Positions 42,950-56,102 are shown, counted from the first letter of the stretch. The stretch is 64,000 bases of DNA from Halolactibacillus miurensis (GCF_900116255.1 NZ_FPAI01000005.1:62001-126000); one strand, 5' to 3'. Program-made: numbers and translations. Notes: generated by a model not told the origin, from the sequence alone.

Positions 42950-43087
42950 ATGAAACAATCGAAAAAAATGTTGCCATTTGCTTTATCTGTTGGTGTAGGA
43001 GCGATCACGTATTTATCAATGACGAATAAAGAAACGAAAGACATGGTAAAACCTATGATGAACATGGTGAAGAAAACAACTTTTTAA
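42950..43087 (+). CDS. Small protein with one hydrophobic segment, unknown (YrzQ-like size)
   Basis: 45 residues behind an excellent AAAGGAGGTGA site. The N-terminus is basic, then a hydrophobic stretch (MLPFALSVGVGAITYLSM) and a Lys/Met-rich tail. It resembles in size and layout the small DUF3918/YrzQ-type proteins of Bacillaceae, but I am not certain. It lies between the sigma factor gene and a terminator, so a role in controlling that sigma factor is conceivable. Confidence 0.65.
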   Translation: MKQSKKMLPFALSVGVGAITYLSMTNKETKDMVKPMMNMVKKTTF

Positions 43088-43192
43088 ACCTAACACTTAG
43101 CATGAGTATTGACCATATTGACGTGATTTTTAAAAAAATCTCACTAAATATAACCTCAATATCAATGTGCTAAGTAAGCTTATCCATTGATT

Positions 43193-43233
43193 AAGGCAAA
43201 AGAAGCAGATGACTTCTTTTGCCTTTTGTTTTA
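43193..43233 (+). terminator. Terminator after the sigma-factor gene pair
   Basis: Perfect 13-base stem AAGGCAAAAGAAG (43193-43205) with CTTCTTTTGCCTT (43213-43225), then T-rich sequence. Confidence 0.88.
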
Positions 43234-43249
43234 AAAAAAATAAAAAACT

Positions 43250-43258
43250 TGTTATAAT
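43250..43258 (+). promoter_or_regulatory. Extended -10 promoter of the lactonase gene
   Basis: TGTTATAAT (TATAAT 43253-43258) gives an extended -10, 46 bases before the TTG start. Confidence 0.55.
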
Positions 43259-43303
43259 GAACAGGGAATATACAAATATTTTGACAAAGGGAGACGATTA
43301 ATT

Positions 43304-44350
43304 TTGGGACAAGTATTAACAGGCTATCTCGGTACATATACAAAAAAAGACAGTGAGGGGGTGTATCGCTTTACTTTTGATGTGGATAAAGAAAGCGTGA
43401 CATCAGTGGATGCGGTCGGTGAGGTTGATAATCCAACGTATGTCACCCCTTCAGCAGATGGGAACTATTTATATGCGGTATCTAAAGAAGGTGATGAAGG
43501 TGGTGTGACGGCTTTTAAGGTTGATTCGGATACGAAAGCACTCACAAAACTAAATAGTGTATCAAAAGCAGGTTCTCCGCCATGTCACGTGAGTGTCAAT
43601 CAAGCGAATACGTTACTTGTCACGGCCAATTACCATACGAAAGAAATTATAAGTTATCATTTAAATGAAGATGGTTCAATTAAAGGGATGGCGGATATTA
43701 AAGAACATGAAGGAAGCGGCCCACATGAGCGTCAAGAGAAACCACATATGCACTTTAGTGGTTTTACACCTGATGAGCGCTATGTGATCGCGGTTGATTT
43801 AGGAAGCGATAAAATCACGTCATATTTAGTCGAAGCAGACGGATCATTAACAAAAGAAGCGGTCTTTGTAGCACCGCACGGTAGTGGACCGAGACATATT
43901 GCTTTTCACCCGAATAAAAAAATCGCTTATGTGATGACGGAATTAACGTCGGTTGTGCTAACGTTGGCGTATGATGCAAATACGGGAATCTTTACGTTAA
44001 TCAATACAATTAAAGCGATTCCGGATACACACACAACGGTGAATGATGGTAGTGCCGTCCACGTGACAAAAGACGGGAAGTTTGTGTATGTTGGAAATAG
44101 AGGGCATAATTCTGTCACCATCTTCAAGGTGAATCAATCAGACTTTAGTATTGAACTTGTAGATTATCAATCGTCACTCGGTGATTGGCCACGTGATTTC
44201 GCCTTAACACCAGATGATCGTTATCTTATCTGTTCTAATCAAAATAGTGGCACACTCACCGTGTTTAAGCGTGACGCTGAATCAGGTAAGTTAACACCAC
44301 TTCAACAAGATACTACGGCACCAGAAGCTGTCTGTGTGAAATTTCTGTAG
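43304..44350 (+). CDS. pgl: 6-phosphogluconolactonase, beta-propeller type
   Basis: 348 residues of the seven-bladed lactonase family (B. subtilis YkgB/Pgl type). Typical blade strings are visible: GYLGTYTKKDSEGVYRF, NPTYVTPSADGNYLYAV, HMHFSGFTPDERYV and GSGPRHIAFHPN. It hydrolyses 6-phosphogluconolactone in the oxidative pentose-phosphate route. Start codon TTG, 15 bases after GGGAGA. Single-gene unit with promoter and terminator. Confidence 0.88.
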   Translation: MGQVLTGYLGTYTKKDSEGVYRFTFDVDKESVTSVDAVGEVDNPTYVTPSADGNYLYAVSKEGDEGGVTAFKVDSDTKALTKLNSVSKAGSPPCHVSVNQANTLLVTANYHTKEIISYHLNEDGSIKGMADIKEHEGSGPHERQEKPHMHFSGFTPDERYVIAVDLGSDKITSYLVEADGSLTKEAVFVAPHGSGPRHIAFHPNKKIAYVMTELTSVVLTLAYDANTGIFTLINTIKAIPDTHTTVNDGSAVHVTKDGKFVYVGNRGHNSVTIFKVNQSDFSIELVDYQSSLGDWPRDFALTPDDRYLICSNQNSGTLTVFKRDAESGKLTPLQQDTTAPEAVCVKFL

Positions 44351-44383
44351 TAAATGACGCATCTCCATAAAAGGTTAATTTAT

Positions 44384-44427
44384 CCTAGGTTATTCTTCAT
44401 GTTTTATAGAATAGCCTAGGTCTTTTT
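44384..44427 (+). terminator. Terminator after pgl
   Basis: CCTAGGTTATTCT (44384-44396) with AGAATAGCCTAGG (44408-44420), one mismatch, then TCTTTTT. Confidence 0.85.
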
Positions 44428-44508
44428 AATGTGTATAACTAGAGAGAAGGGGTCAATTGAGGTACAATATGAAAGAGAAGGTATAGGTAAGAGAGAGGAG
44501 GTCTCATA

Positions 44509-45993
44509 TTGAAGCCGATACGAAATAAAAGACAATCGCCTTCACATTTTCGTAAAAGGATTGTGATAGTGCTGATTGTTTTATTTGTAGGGTTGTTTTT
44601 TGTGAGCGATATAAGATTTGTCAAAAACGAGCCGCTTGTATTAATAGGCAATAGAGACCTTGCTCCGATTGTTTATGATGATGGACAAGCAAATGGTGTG
44701 GCAGTGGATCTTGCAGAAGCGATTGGAGAAGTGATTGATCGTGATGTCACAGTTAAAACAATGGATTGGGAAGAAGCACAACAACGGGTATTAACGGGAG
44801 AAGCAGATGGCTTACTTCATATTAATGCTGATACTGAGCGGCAAGAGTTATTTAGTTTTTCAGAAGATTTACTATTATCTGAGTTTGTCATCTTCACTCG
44901 CCAAGATAATCGAGATGTCAATGGTCTTGAAGATTTAAACGGTACATCCGTTGGTGTGGAACAATCTGGTTATCCATATCGGCTCATCCAAAGCTATGAG
45001 GCAATTAAACCAACGGTTATAGAAAACTGGAAGACAGCTTTTAGACAACTTGCCTCAGGCGAAATAGAAGCGATTTTAGTCGATCGATGGATTGGGGAAT
45101 ATGAGTTAGCCAAAAGTCGAGTCACGGGAATTCAAGCGTTAGATCAACCAGTCGATCAGACTTATTCAAGTATCGCAGTGAAAAAGGGAAATGACGTTGT
45201 ATTAAGACAGCTTAATCAGGGGATAAGAGAGATCAAAGATTCAGGAAAATTAGTAGATATATTAGCGTCTTGGAGCGGCGAACGCGTGGTCTATTTAACA
45301 GAAAACCGTTTAAACCGCTACCTGTTGTTTGGTGTAATTACCATTCTTTCGGTTGCTATTCTATCTGTTGTGTTTGTCATGATTCATTTACGCAAAGTGA
45401 ATCAAGGATTAGAAAAAGAAGTCAGGAGACGAACCCATGAATTAGAAGAAAAAAACCGTGAACTCAAAAAACTTAATCGACAATTAGAGAAAATATCACT
45501 TGTTGATAAGACAACAATGATTCCTAATAGGCGACGATTTGATATGGAGATTGAAAAATCATGGGCGATAAAAAAACAAGAACAAGAATTCTTAGCTGTT
45601 ATAATGATTGACATTGATTATTTTAAAGACTTTAATGACCAGTATGGTCATATTGCAGGGGACAAATACTTGAAAAAAGTGGCACAGACATTACAGTCAG
45701 TCATAAGTAACCCTGGTGACATTGTCGCAAGGTATGGAGGAGAAGAGTTTATCGTTCAATTACTTCGGCAAGACCACAGTCAGGCAAAAGCTGTTGCTGA
45801 AAAAATGCGAATGGCTGTGAGAGACTTAAATATAAAGAATCATCAAGGATTGTTGACCATCAGTCTTGGTGTTAGCGCTGTTATTCCACATGATGACTTA
45901 ACGTTAGAAGCGTTTATACACGAGGCTGACATGGCACTATATCAAGCAAAAGAAAGTGGAAGAGATTGTGTCGTTGTCTTTGAACAAAACTAG
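44509..45993 (+). CDS. Periplasmic-binding-domain sensor diguanylate cyclase
   Basis: 494 residues: signal anchor (about 17-36), an SBP type-3 ligand-binding domain (about 42-262) facing outside, a second membrane helix (about 272-294), a coiled coil and a GGDEF domain (about 330-494). The active-site motif is GGEEF, and the metal-binding DIDYFKDFND is intact, so it should make c-di-GMP. The inhibitory RxxD site has Asn in place of Arg (NPGD), so product inhibition is probably absent. Start TTG 44509 after GAGGAGG. The binding domain resembles polar amino-acid binders, so the ligand may be an amino acid. Confidence 0.9.
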   Translation: MKPIRNKRQSPSHFRKRIVIVLIVLFVGLFFVSDIRFVKNEPLVLIGNRDLAPIVYDDGQANGVAVDLAEAIGEVIDRDVTVKTMDWEEAQQRVLTGEADGLLHINADTERQELFSFSEDLLLSEFVIFTRQDNRDVNGLEDLNGTSVGVEQSGYPYRLIQSYEAIKPTVIENWKTAFRQLASGEIEAILVDRWIGEYELAKSRVTGIQALDQPVDQTYSSIAVKKGNDVVLRQLNQGIREIKDSGKLVDILASWSGERVVYLTENRLNRYLLFGVITILSVAILSVVFVMIHLRKVNQGLEKEVRRRTHELEEKNRELKKLNRQLEKISLVDKTTMIPNRRRFDMEIEKSWAIKKQEQEFLAVIMIDIDYFKDFNDQYGHIAGDKYLKKVAQTLQSVISNPGDIVARYGGEEFIVQLLRQDHSQAKAVAEKMRMAVRDLNIKNHQGLLTISLGVSAVIPHDDLTLEAFIHEADMALYQAKESGRDCVVVFEQN

Positions 45994-46034
45994 TAGAACC
46001 CAACCGTTAATTAACTCGGTTGGGTTCTACTAGT
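45989..46034. terminator. Bidirectional terminator between the cyclase gene and leuD
   Basis: Perfect 18-base stem ACTAGTAGAACCCAACCG (45989-46006) with complement at 46017-46034. It starts inside the last codons of the cyclase gene and lies four bases from leuD. Confidence 0.85.
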
Positions 46035-46037
46035 TCT

Positions 46038-46628
46038 TTAGTAAACAATATGCTCTTTTTCAAAAGCAGTAATTTTATCTTCGTACGTGAGGGTTACTGA
46101 AATTTCATCCCAACCGTTTAACAACATTTGACGCGAATACTCAGCTAAGTCAAACGTCGCCTTAAATCCGTGATTATCTGTGACAACTTTATTTTCTAAG
46201 TCAACCGTCAGGTGATAATCACCTTTTTCAGCGTTGTCCATTAGCTTCTGTACCTCATCTTCTGTAAGTACAACAGGCAAAATCCCGTTTTTCGTACAGT
46301 TGTTGTAAAAAATATCGGCAAAACTTGGGGCAATAATGATACGGAAACCATAATCTTCTAGTGCCCAAGGGGCGTGTTCACGTGATGAACCACAACCAAA
46401 GTTTTCACCACCAACTAAGATGGACGTGCCTTTATATTTAGGATCATTTAGTGAGAAATCTTCACGTGGACGATCTTTTTCATCAAAGCGCCAATTATAA
46501 AATAAATACTGACCAAATCCTTGACGCGAGATGCGTTTCAGGAATTGCTTTGGAATGATTTGATCGGTATCGACATTGCTTCGATTTAAAGGGTATACGA
46601 GACCTCTATGCATTTTTAGTGGTTCCAT
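46038..46628 (-). CDS. leuD: 3-isopropylmalate dehydratase small subunit
   Basis: 196 residues, swivel domain of the aconitase family. RSNVDTDQIIPKQFLKRI and GGENFGCGSSREHAPWAL are its substrate-contact loops. With LeuC it isomerises 2- to 3-isopropylmalate in leucine synthesis. Last gene of the ilv-leu operon, 18 bases after leuC and just before the terminator. Confidence 0.96.
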   Translation of the reverse strand: MEPLKMHRGLVYPLNRSNVDTDQIIPKQFLKRISRQGFGQYLFYNWRFDEKDRPREDFSLNDPKYKGTSILVGGENFGCGSSREHAPWALEDYGFRIIIAPSFADIFYNNCTKNGILPVVLTEDEVQKLMDNAEKGDYHLTVDLENKVVTDNHGFKATFDLAEYSRQMLLNGWDEISVTLTYEDKITAFEKEHIVY

Positions 46629-46646
46629 TTGAATGCCTCCTTTAGA

Positions 46647-48047
46647 TTAAAATGAACGGACATCGACAAAATGTCCAGCAATGGCGGCCGCTGCAGCCAT
46701 TTCAGGGCTCACAAGGTGAGTTCTTGCATCAGCACCTTGACGACCTTCAAAGTTACGGTTTGACGTTGATGCACATCGTTCATGTGGTGGAACAGCGTCA
46801 CCATTCATCGCGAGACACATACTACATCCTGGTTCGCGCCATTCAAAACCTGCATCAATAAACAGTTTATCTAAGCCTTTTTCTTCAGCTTGTCGTTTAA
46901 CCGTTTGTGAGCCAGGGACGACGATCGCCGTCACATTTTTATTTACTTTACGGCCATGAATCACACTAGCAGCTTGTTCAAGGTCTTCAACACGTGAGTT
47001 GGTACATGAGCCAATAAAGACGTGTTGAATGGGTACATCTGTAATTTTTACATCAGGCTCGAGTCCCATATAGGTTAACGCATGTTTGATTTCATTTTTA
47101 TCATTTTCTGTTGTGACACTCTCAGGATTAGGTATCTGAGCATTAACCGAAATACACTGTGCCGGGTTTGTTCCCCATGTCACTTGTGGTTCAACTTCTG
47201 ATGCGTTTAAAGTGACGGTTTTGTCATAAGTAGCTCCTTCATCAGAACGTAGAGACAACCACATCTCTTTTGCTTGTTCAAATGCTTCGCCTTTAGGTGC
47301 GTGAAGACGACCTTTAATAAAGTTCACAGTCGTTTCATCAGGCCCAACAAGTCCTGCGCGTGCACCGGCTTCAATAGACATATTACAAATCGTCATACGG
47401 CCTTCCATCGATAGGTTACGCACAGCTTCACCGGTGTACTCAAGCACGTAGCCGGTACCGAAGTTGACGCCGTATTTGGCGATTAAAGCAAGGACAAGGT
47501 CTTTTGCTGTGACGCCTGTACCGAGGGTGCCATCGATTTGTACGTTTAATGTTTTAGGTTTTTGCTGCCAAACCGTTTGTGTTGCGAGCACGTGTTCGAC
47601 CTCACTCGTACCAATACCGAAGGCAAGGGCACCGAAGGCGCCGTGAGTGGAGGTATGAGAGTCACCACAGACAATCGTTTTGCCTGGTTGTGTTAGACCA
47701 AGTTCTGGTCCAATCACGTGAACAATCCCTTGATGTTCATGCCCCATGCCGGCAAGTGGAACACCAAACTCTTCACAATTTTTTCTTAACGTATCCATTT
47801 GTAGTTTTGAGATTTCATCTTTAATGACATTGGTATGCACAGTTGGCACGTTGTGGTCCATCGTCGCAAATGTTCGTTTCGGTTGTCGAACGGTGCGCCC
47901 CTTTAGACGTAAACCTTCAAAAGCTTGTGGAGAGGTGACCTCATGGACCAAATGAAGATCGATATATAAGATGGCCGGTTTACCTTCTTCTTCATAAACG
48001 ACGTTTTTATCCCAAATCTTCTCAACAATAGTTTTTGGTGTTGTCAT
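46647..48047 (-). CDS. leuC: 3-isopropylmalate dehydratase large subunit
   Basis: 466 residues. The 4Fe-4S cluster ligands are Cys348 (SCTNSR), Cys408 and Cys411 (PGCSMC). The N-terminus [10 protein letters not shown] and the [19 protein letters not shown] segment are typical. Works with LeuD. Preceded by AAAGGAGTGAC 15 bases after leuB. Confidence 0.97.
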   Translation of the reverse strand: MTTPKTIVEKIWDKNVVYEEEGKPAILYIDLHLVHEVTSPQAFEGLRLKGRTVRQPKRTFATMDHNVPTVHTNVIKDEISKLQMDTLRKNCEEFGVPLAGMGHEHQGIVHVIGPELGLTQPGKTIVCGDSHTSTHGAFGALAFGIGTSEVEHVLATQTVWQQKPKTLNVQIDGTLGTGVTAKDLVLALIAKYGVNFGTGYVLEYTGEAVRNLSMEGRMTICNMSIEAGARAGLVGPDETTVNFIKGRLHAPKGEAFEQAKEMWLSLRSDEGATYDKTVTLNASEVEPQVTWGTNPAQCISVNAQIPNPESVTTENDKNEIKHALTYMGLEPDVKITDVPIQHVFIGSCTNSRVEDLEQAASVIHGRKVNKNVTAIVVPGSQTVKRQAEEKGLDKLFIDAGFEWREPGCSMCLAMNGDAVPPHERCASTSNRNFEGRQGADARTHLVSPEMAAAAAIAGHFVDVRSF

Positions 48048-48061
48048 GTGTTGTCACTCCT

Positions 48062-49135
48062 TTATTCTTTCGTTATCTGTTTAATAATTTGATCAGTCAT
48101 ATCAGTAGTAGATAGGCATGTGCCACCTTCGACTTGTAAATCTTTTGTGTGATAGCCGTTGTTAACAGCTTGTTCCACGGCACGTTCAATCGCAGTTGCT
48201 TCAGCATCAAGATTAAAAGAGTGTCTTAGCATCATCGCAGCAGAAAGAATCATCGCTATTGGATTAGCTATATTTTGCCCGGCAATGTCAGGCGCAGAAC
48301 CGTGAGCTGGTTCATATAGACCTACACCATTTTCTGCGAGCGAGGCAGAAGGGAGCATCCCGAGTGAGCCGGTTAGAACACTTGCCTCGTCACTCAGAAT
48401 ATCACCAAACATATTCTCCGTAACAATCGTATCAAAGTCTTTTGGTGAGGTAATGAGCTTCATCGCGCAAGCATCCACAAGGACGTGTTCAACAGTAACG
48501 TCTGGATAGTTTTTGCTTTCTGTTTCAACAATTTCGCGCCACATTTTACTGGATTCGAGTACATTCGCTTTATCAACCGACGTTAATTTTTTGCTGCGTA
48601 ACTCAGCGCTTTCAAATGCCTTTTTAATGATACGCGTCATCTCATTTTTCGTGTAATGTAACGTATCGACAACGACGTTGCCATTGTCACGACGTTCACT
48701 TGGACGACCAAAGTATAAGCCACCAGTAAGTTCACGAACAATCAGCAAGTCAGAACCTTCAATAACTTCACGTTTTAGTGGGGAAGCATCGGTTAATGTT
48801 TTAAATCCTTTGACGGGTCTAAGGTTTGCATATAAATCAAGGGCTTTTCTAATGCCGAGTAACCCACGTTCTGGACGTAAGTTAGACGGGTTTTGATCCC
48901 ATTTGGGCCCGCCGACTGCACCAAGTAAGACCGCATCACTTGATTTAGCTTTTTCAATAGTTTCTTCAGGTAACGGTGTGCCTGCTTCGTCAATAGCAGC
49001 CCCACCAATTAATCCATCGGTTAAATGAAACGAATGACCAAATGTCTCGCCAATTGTGTGTAAGACGCGAATGGCTTGGTCCATAATTTCTGGACCAATA
49101 CCATCGCCTCTTAAAATTAAAATCTGTTTATCCAT
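48062..49135 (-). CDS. leuB: 3-isopropylmalate dehydrogenase
   Basis: 357 residues. GDGIGPEI at the N-terminus, the [10 protein letters not shown] substrate loop with the arginines, and the NAD-binding [18 protein letters not shown] are all present. Oxidises and decarboxylates 3-isopropylmalate with NAD. ATG 49135 is eight bases after AAAGGAG; the GTG at 49144 overlaps leuA and is less likely. Confidence 0.96.
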   Translation of the reverse strand: MDKQILILRGDGIGPEIMDQAIRVLHTIGETFGHSFHLTDGLIGGAAIDEAGTPLPEETIEKAKSSDAVLLGAVGGPKWDQNPSNLRPERGLLGIRKALDLYANLRPVKGFKTLTDASPLKREVIEGSDLLIVRELTGGLYFGRPSERRDNGNVVVDTLHYTKNEMTRIIKKAFESAELRSKKLTSVDKANVLESSKMWREIVETESKNYPDVTVEHVLVDACAMKLITSPKDFDTIVTENMFGDILSDEASVLTGSLGMLPSASLAENGVGLYEPAHGSAPDIAGQNIANPIAMILSAAMMLRHSFNLDAEATAIERAVEQAVNNGYHTKDLQVEGGTCLSTTDMTDQIIKQITKE

Positions 49136-49140
49136 ACTTG

Positions 49141-51691
<2,551 letters not shown>

Positions 51692-51763
51692 TCATCTTCC
51701 TTTCAATTTGTCTCATTATATTTTTATATGTGTAAATGTAAATACATCTAACAATAGGGTAGG

Positions 51764-51779
51764 GGGGAGGTTACTCCCC
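51764..51779 (-). other. GC-rich hairpin in the ilvN-ilvC gap
   Basis: GGGGAG (51764-51769) and CTCCCC (51774-51779) close a four-base loop, within a G/C-rich stretch in otherwise AT-rich DNA. There is no T run, so it is not a terminator. In B. subtilis the ilv-leu mRNA is cut upstream of ilvC and a stem-loop stabilises the new 5' end; this hairpin is in the matching place. Confidence 0.6.
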
Positions 51780-51803
51780 GGTAAAACTTTTAAATAAGTC
51801 GAG

Positions 51804-52325
51804 TTAATGTAGAAGGCTAAAGCTCGATTGATCAGAACTTGACGGTTGTTGACCACGTAAAAAGGCAGTTAAGCCTGTACGCGCGATATCTTTAACGCCG
51901 TAAGGTCGCAGTAATTCAATCAGCGCTTCCACTTTTTCTTGTTTACCTGTCACTTGAATTGACATCGTATCTTTAGATACATCGATCACCGTTGCTCTAA
52001 ATGGATCAATGATGCTTTGAATTTCATGTCGTAATTGCGGGTTGCTTTGAATTTTAATTAAAGCAAGTTCACGCGCAACAATCGCTTTATCGGTAATATC
52101 AGAAACTTTAATCACATCGATTTGTTTATTGAGTTGTTTCGTGACTTGTTCAAGTTTTTGAAAATCTTCAACATCAACAACAAAGGTAATCCGTGACATT
52201 TCTTCATGCTCCGTGCGACCAACAGAAATACTTTCAATATTAAACTGTCGACGTTGGAGTAAGCCAGTAATGCGGTTTAAGACACCACTACGGTTTTTAA
52301 CTTTGGCAGTAATGATTCGTTTCAT
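51804..52325 (-). CDS. ilvN: Acetolactate synthase small (regulatory) subunit
   Basis: 173 residues: an N-terminal ACT domain ([25 protein letters not shown]) and a C-terminal ACT-like part. It binds valine for feedback control and activates IlvB. The start overlaps the ilvB stop by four bases. Confidence 0.95.
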   Translation of the reverse strand: MKRIITAKVKNRSGVLNRITGLLQRRQFNIESISVGRTEHEEMSRITFVVDVEDFQKLEQVTKQLNKQIDVIKVSDITDKAIVARELALIKIQSNPQLRHEIQSIIDPFRATVIDVSKDTMSIQVTGKQEKVEALIELLRPYGVKDIARTGLTAFLRGQQPSSSDQSSFSLLH

Positions 52326-54046
52326 GGTTTCACTCCTATCATTTCATGTAGTCCTTTGCCAGGGGCAATCATTGGATACACATTTTCTTGTTGCAAGACG
52401 CGTGCATCGATTAAGACGGGACCATCGGTATGAAGTAGCTCGTTTATTTGAGCTTCAAAATCAGCTTGTGATTCAATTTTCACACCTTTCACTTCATAAG
52501 CTGTCGCTAATTTAACGAAGTCTGGTTGAATGCTGAAAATCGATTCAGAATAGCGTTCAGAGTAGAACTTTTCTTGCCATTGTCTGACCATACCAAGTGC
52601 CGCATTATTCACGATAATAATCTTTACCGGAAGCCGACGTTCTTGAAGAATAGATAGTTCTTGAAGGGTCATTTGGAAACCACCGTCACCAACAATGGCG
52701 ACAACGAGATCATTTGGTTTAGCAAGTTGTGCCCCAATCGAAGCAGGGAAACCGAAGCCCATCGTACCTAAACCACCACTAGTGACCCAACGATTTGGTT
52801 GATTAAACTTATAATACTGGGCAGACCACATTTGGTGTTGGCCGACATCTGTGGCAATAATCGCTTCACCTTTAGTCGCTTTGTATACTTCTGAGATCAC
52901 CCATTGACCAACCATATCTTGTTCAGGTTTGTTAAACCATAATGGGTAGTCTGTTTTATTTTTTTGACAGTTTGTGAGCCATTCGTTAAAGTCAGGCGTG
53001 TCTTTGATTTGTTTTTTCATTTCTTTTAAAGCTTCTTTTGCATCCCCAACGATGGGGATGTGGGTATTAATATTTTTGCCAATCTCAGCCGGGTCAATAT
53101 CAATATGGGCGACAATGGCTGATGGGGCGAAATGATCAAGATTACCTGTTAGACGGTCATCAAAACGTGAACCAATATTAATGAGTAAATCTGTTTCGTA
53201 CAGGGCCATATTCGATGCATATGTTCCGTGCATCCCGCCCATACCGAGTGAGAGTTCATGTTCACCCGGGAATGTGCCAAGACCAAGTAGCGTGTTGACA
53301 ACTGGAATTTGGTGTGTTTCCGCAAATTCAATCAGCTCTTTTGAAGCTTTGGCGAACTGTACACCAGCACCTGCTAAAATAACAGGGCTAGAGGCTTGTT
53401 CGAGCGCTTCTTTTAACTTCTTAATTTGGAGCGGATTCGGTTTCACCGTTGGTTGATAACCCGGTAAGTCATAACTTGAATCATAGTGATCCTCACATGG
53501 ATTCGCTTGAACATCCTTTGGAATATCAATGACAACTGGACCCGGTCGCCCCGTTGTGGCAATATGGAAGGCCTCTTTAATGATTCTTGGTAAATCACTG
53601 ATTTTACGTACTTGATAATTATGTTTCGTAATCGGTGTGGTAATCCCAATCACATCAGCCTCTTGAAAGGCATCTGTTCCAATCACGGACTGGTTTACTT
53701 GTCCCGTGAAAACGACCAAAGGTAAAGAATCTAGCATCGCATCCGTTATACCTGTCACCAAGTTAGTGGCACCAGGCCCAGAGGTGCCAATGACGACACC
53801 AGGCTTACCCGATACTCTCGCATAACCTTCGGCTGCGTGAATGGATCCTTGCTCGTGTCGTGCTAACACTTGATTAAAATGTTCTTTCTTTTTATATAGT
53901 GCATCGAAAATCGGTAAGACAGCGCCACCTGGATAGCCAAACAATGTATCAACATCTTGTTCTATGAGTGCTTCAATTAACAAATCAGCACCAGTTTTTG
54001 GCATGTGTGCAGGTTCTTTTCTGTCTTGATGTTTTGTCATCGCCAT
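52322..54046 (-). CDS. ilvB: Acetolactate synthase large subunit
   Basis: 574 residues, ThDP enzyme. Catalytic Glu in [15 protein letters not shown], ThDP-binding [12 protein letters not shown]...NN, FAD-contact region GMHGTYASN. Condenses pyruvate with pyruvate or 2-oxobutyrate. First gene after the T-box leader; GGAGGG precedes the ATG. Confidence 0.97.
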   Translation of the reverse strand: MAMTKHQDRKEPAHMPKTGADLLIEALIEQDVDTLFGYPGGAVLPIFDALYKKKEHFNQVLARHEQGSIHAAEGYARVSGKPGVVIGTSGPGATNLVTGITDAMLDSLPLVVFTGQVNQSVIGTDAFQEADVIGITTPITKHNYQVRKISDLPRIIKEAFHIATTGRPGPVVIDIPKDVQANPCEDHYDSSYDLPGYQPTVKPNPLQIKKLKEALEQASSPVILAGAGVQFAKASKELIEFAETHQIPVVNTLLGLGTFPGEHELSLGMGGMHGTYASNMALYETDLLINIGSRFDDRLTGNLDHFAPSAIVAHIDIDPAEIGKNINTHIPIVGDAKEALKEMKKQIKDTPDFNEWLTNCQKNKTDYPLWFNKPEQDMVGQWVISEVYKATKGEAIIATDVGQHQMWSAQYYKFNQPNRWVTSGGLGTMGFGFPASIGAQLAKPNDLVVAIVGDGGFQMTLQELSILQERRLPVKIIIVNNAALGMVRQWQEKFYSERYSESIFSIQPDFVKLATAYEVKGVKIESQADFEAQINELLHTDGPVLIDARVLQQENVYPMIAPGKGLHEMIGVKP

Positions 54047-54089
54047 GTTATACCCTCCTAAGTTAAAGTGAATAAGATTTAAAGTATAG

Positions 54090-54375
54090 AAAAAAGACCT
54101 TTTCTCACGTCATAATCTACCTACTAGCAGAATTACAAGGGAGAAAAGATCTTTGCTTTTCACGGTACCACCCTGATTTATCAACACGATTGTGTTGACC
54201 TCATGAGAGAAACAGGTGTTTCTCTCTTTTGATAACGGGTCCCATCGAGTGGACCCGGTTAAGTCTACTATCTAAGTGAATTCAACTTAACACTCCTAGA
54301 GGATGTCGAGTCAGCGTATATTTCCGGGCTTCCAGCAACCCCGGCTCTCTGTGAACATACTCTTGCTAACTCTTT
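54090..54375 (-). ncRNA. T-box leader of the ilvB-leuD operon
   Basis: On the minus strand, between ilvD and ilvB. The T-box sequence AGGGTGGTACCGTG lies at 54161-54174 and the stem-I apical loop GGGTTGCTGGAAG is clear. The intrinsic terminator is AAAGATCTTTTCTC (54141-54154) against GAGAAAAGGTCTTT (54093-54106) plus a T run; the T-box can pair upstream to form the antiterminator. The specifier is not certain by eye: CUC (Leu) in UGACUCGAC is favoured, with AUC (Ile) three bases later as the alternative. It adjusts expression to uncharged tRNA. Confidence 0.9.
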
Positions 54376-54393
54376 TTTCTAATCATCGTTTTG

Positions 54394-56061
54394 TTATATT
54401 TTCATGACACCACCGGTATTAGCGGAGGTAACGAGTTTTGCGTATTTTGCTAAATAACCTGAAGTAATCTTCGGATCAGGAATTTCAAAAGCAGCTTGAC
54501 GTTCAGCTAATTCTTCCTCGCTAATGTCAAGATTAAGCGTACGATTTGGTAAGTCAATGATAATCGTATCGTCTGTTTTAATTAAACCAACCGGACCACC
54601 TTCTTGAGCTTCTGGTGAAATATGTCCAATCGAGATACCTCGAGAGGCACCAGAGAAGCGACCATCAGTAATTAGGGCGACATCTTTACCTAACCCTCGA
54701 CCGGCAATAGCAGCGGTTGGCGCAAGCATTTCAGGCATTCCCGGACCACCTTTAGGTCCTTCATAAAGAATGACGACCACGTCTCCTTTATCAACCGTAC
54801 CATCCGCAATGCCTTCAAGTGCTTCGTCTTGTGAATGAAAGACAACTGCACGTCCTTTAAAGACGTTAATCGAAGGATCAACGGCACCGACTTTGATGAC
54901 GGCCCCGTTAGGAGCGATGTTACCAAAGAGAATAGATAAACCACCTACTGGGCTATATGGATTATCCAATGGACGAATCACGTTTGGATTCTTGATTGGA
55001 TGATCTTTAACATTTTCATACACGGATTTACCTGTCACGGTCATCCGATCTTTATTTAGTGCACCTGGGATTTTACACAGTTCATTTATAACGGCAGGTA
55101 CACCACCAGCTAAGTGAACATCATGCATGGTCACATCGGAAGCCGGTGCAATTTTTGCTAAATAAGGAATCCGTTTAGCTACTTCATTGATCCGTTCAAG
55201 GTCGTAATCAATGCCCGCTTCATGCGCAATCGCCAACGTGTGCAGGACCGTATTTGTTGAACCACCCATCGCCATATCCAAAGCAAAGGCATCATCAATC
55301 GCATCTTTTGTGACGATGTCACGAGGTTTAATATCTTTTTCAATGAGATTCATTAAATGTTTCGCCGCATCTTTTATGAGGCGATGACGTTCAGGAGAGG
55401 TTGCTAAGATTGTCCCGTTTTCCGGAAGAGCTAAACCTAGCATCTCCATTAATGAGTTCATTGAGTTAGCGGTAAACATTCCGGAACAAGAACCACACGT
55501 TGGACAGGCCAGTGTTTCAAGTTCTGTTAGTTCTTCTTCGGTCATTTTACCTGATTGAACAGCACCAACGCCTTCAAACATGGAGCTTAATGTCAGTGTT
55601 TCACCCGTAGGTGAGACGCCACCTTCCATCGGACCACCAGAGACAAACACGGCCGGAACGTTGGTCCGAACAGCGGCCATCAACATACCTGGGGTAATTT
55701 TGTCACAGTTTGGAATATAGAACACCCCATCAAACCAGTGGGCGTTAATCACTGTTTCTGCTGAGTCGGCAATGATCTCGCGACTCGGTAGGGAATAACG
55801 CATGCCAATGTGTCCCATCGCAATACCGTCATCAACACCGATGGTGTTGAATTCAAACGGAATTCCGCCAGCTTCCCTGATTGCTTCCTTCACGACTTCT
55901 GCAAATTTATTTAAATGCATATGGCCGGGAATAATATCAATATATGAGTTACAAACACCAATGAAGGGTTTGCCTAAATCTTTTGTTTTAACCCCTGTCG
56001 CGTGTAATAAACTACGATGGGGAGCTCGGTCTAAACCTTTTTTTATCATGTCACTCCGCAT
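54394..56061 (-). CDS. ilvD: Dihydroxy-acid dehydratase, 4Fe-4S type
   Basis: 555 residues. Cluster cysteines Cys119 (NCDKITPG) and Cys192 (TCGSCSGMF) are present, but the position of the first cysteine of the 2Fe-2S enzymes holds Gly46 (IIPGHMHL), as in E. coli and B. subtilis IlvD, so this should be the oxygen-sensitive 4Fe-4S type. Dehydrates both branched-chain dihydroxy acids. It lies upstream of the T-box, so its own expression is not under that switch; CodY-like boxes lie in its promoter region. Confidence 0.96.
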   Translation of the reverse strand: MRSDMIKKGLDRAPHRSLLHATGVKTKDLGKPFIGVCNSYIDIIPGHMHLNKFAEVVKEAIREAGGIPFEFNTIGVDDGIAMGHIGMRYSLPSREIIADSAETVINAHWFDGVFYIPNCDKITPGMLMAAVRTNVPAVFVSGGPMEGGVSPTGETLTLSSMFEGVGAVQSGKMTEEELTELETLACPTCGSCSGMFTANSMNSLMEMLGLALPENGTILATSPERHRLIKDAAKHLMNLIEKDIKPRDIVTKDAIDDAFALDMAMGGSTNTVLHTLAIAHEAGIDYDLERINEVAKRIPYLAKIAPASDVTMHDVHLAGGVPAVINELCKIPGALNKDRMTVTGKSVYENVKDHPIKNPNVIRPLDNPYSPVGGLSILFGNIAPNGAVIKVGAVDPSINVFKGRAVVFHSQDEALEGIADGTVDKGDVVVILYEGPKGGPGMPEMLAPTAAIAGRGLGKDVALITDGRFSGASRGISIGHISPEAQEGGPVGLIKTDDTIIIDLPNRTLNLDISEEELAERQAAFEIPDPKITSGYLAKYAKLVTSANTGGVMKI

Positions 56062-56102
56062 ATGTTTCGCCCCTTACTTCATCACACGCCTGATGAAGAA
56101 TG

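Noticed and set aside
47464-47955. Plus-strand open frames inside leuC
   Set aside because: Shadows of leuC in another frame, without ribosome sites or recognisable products.
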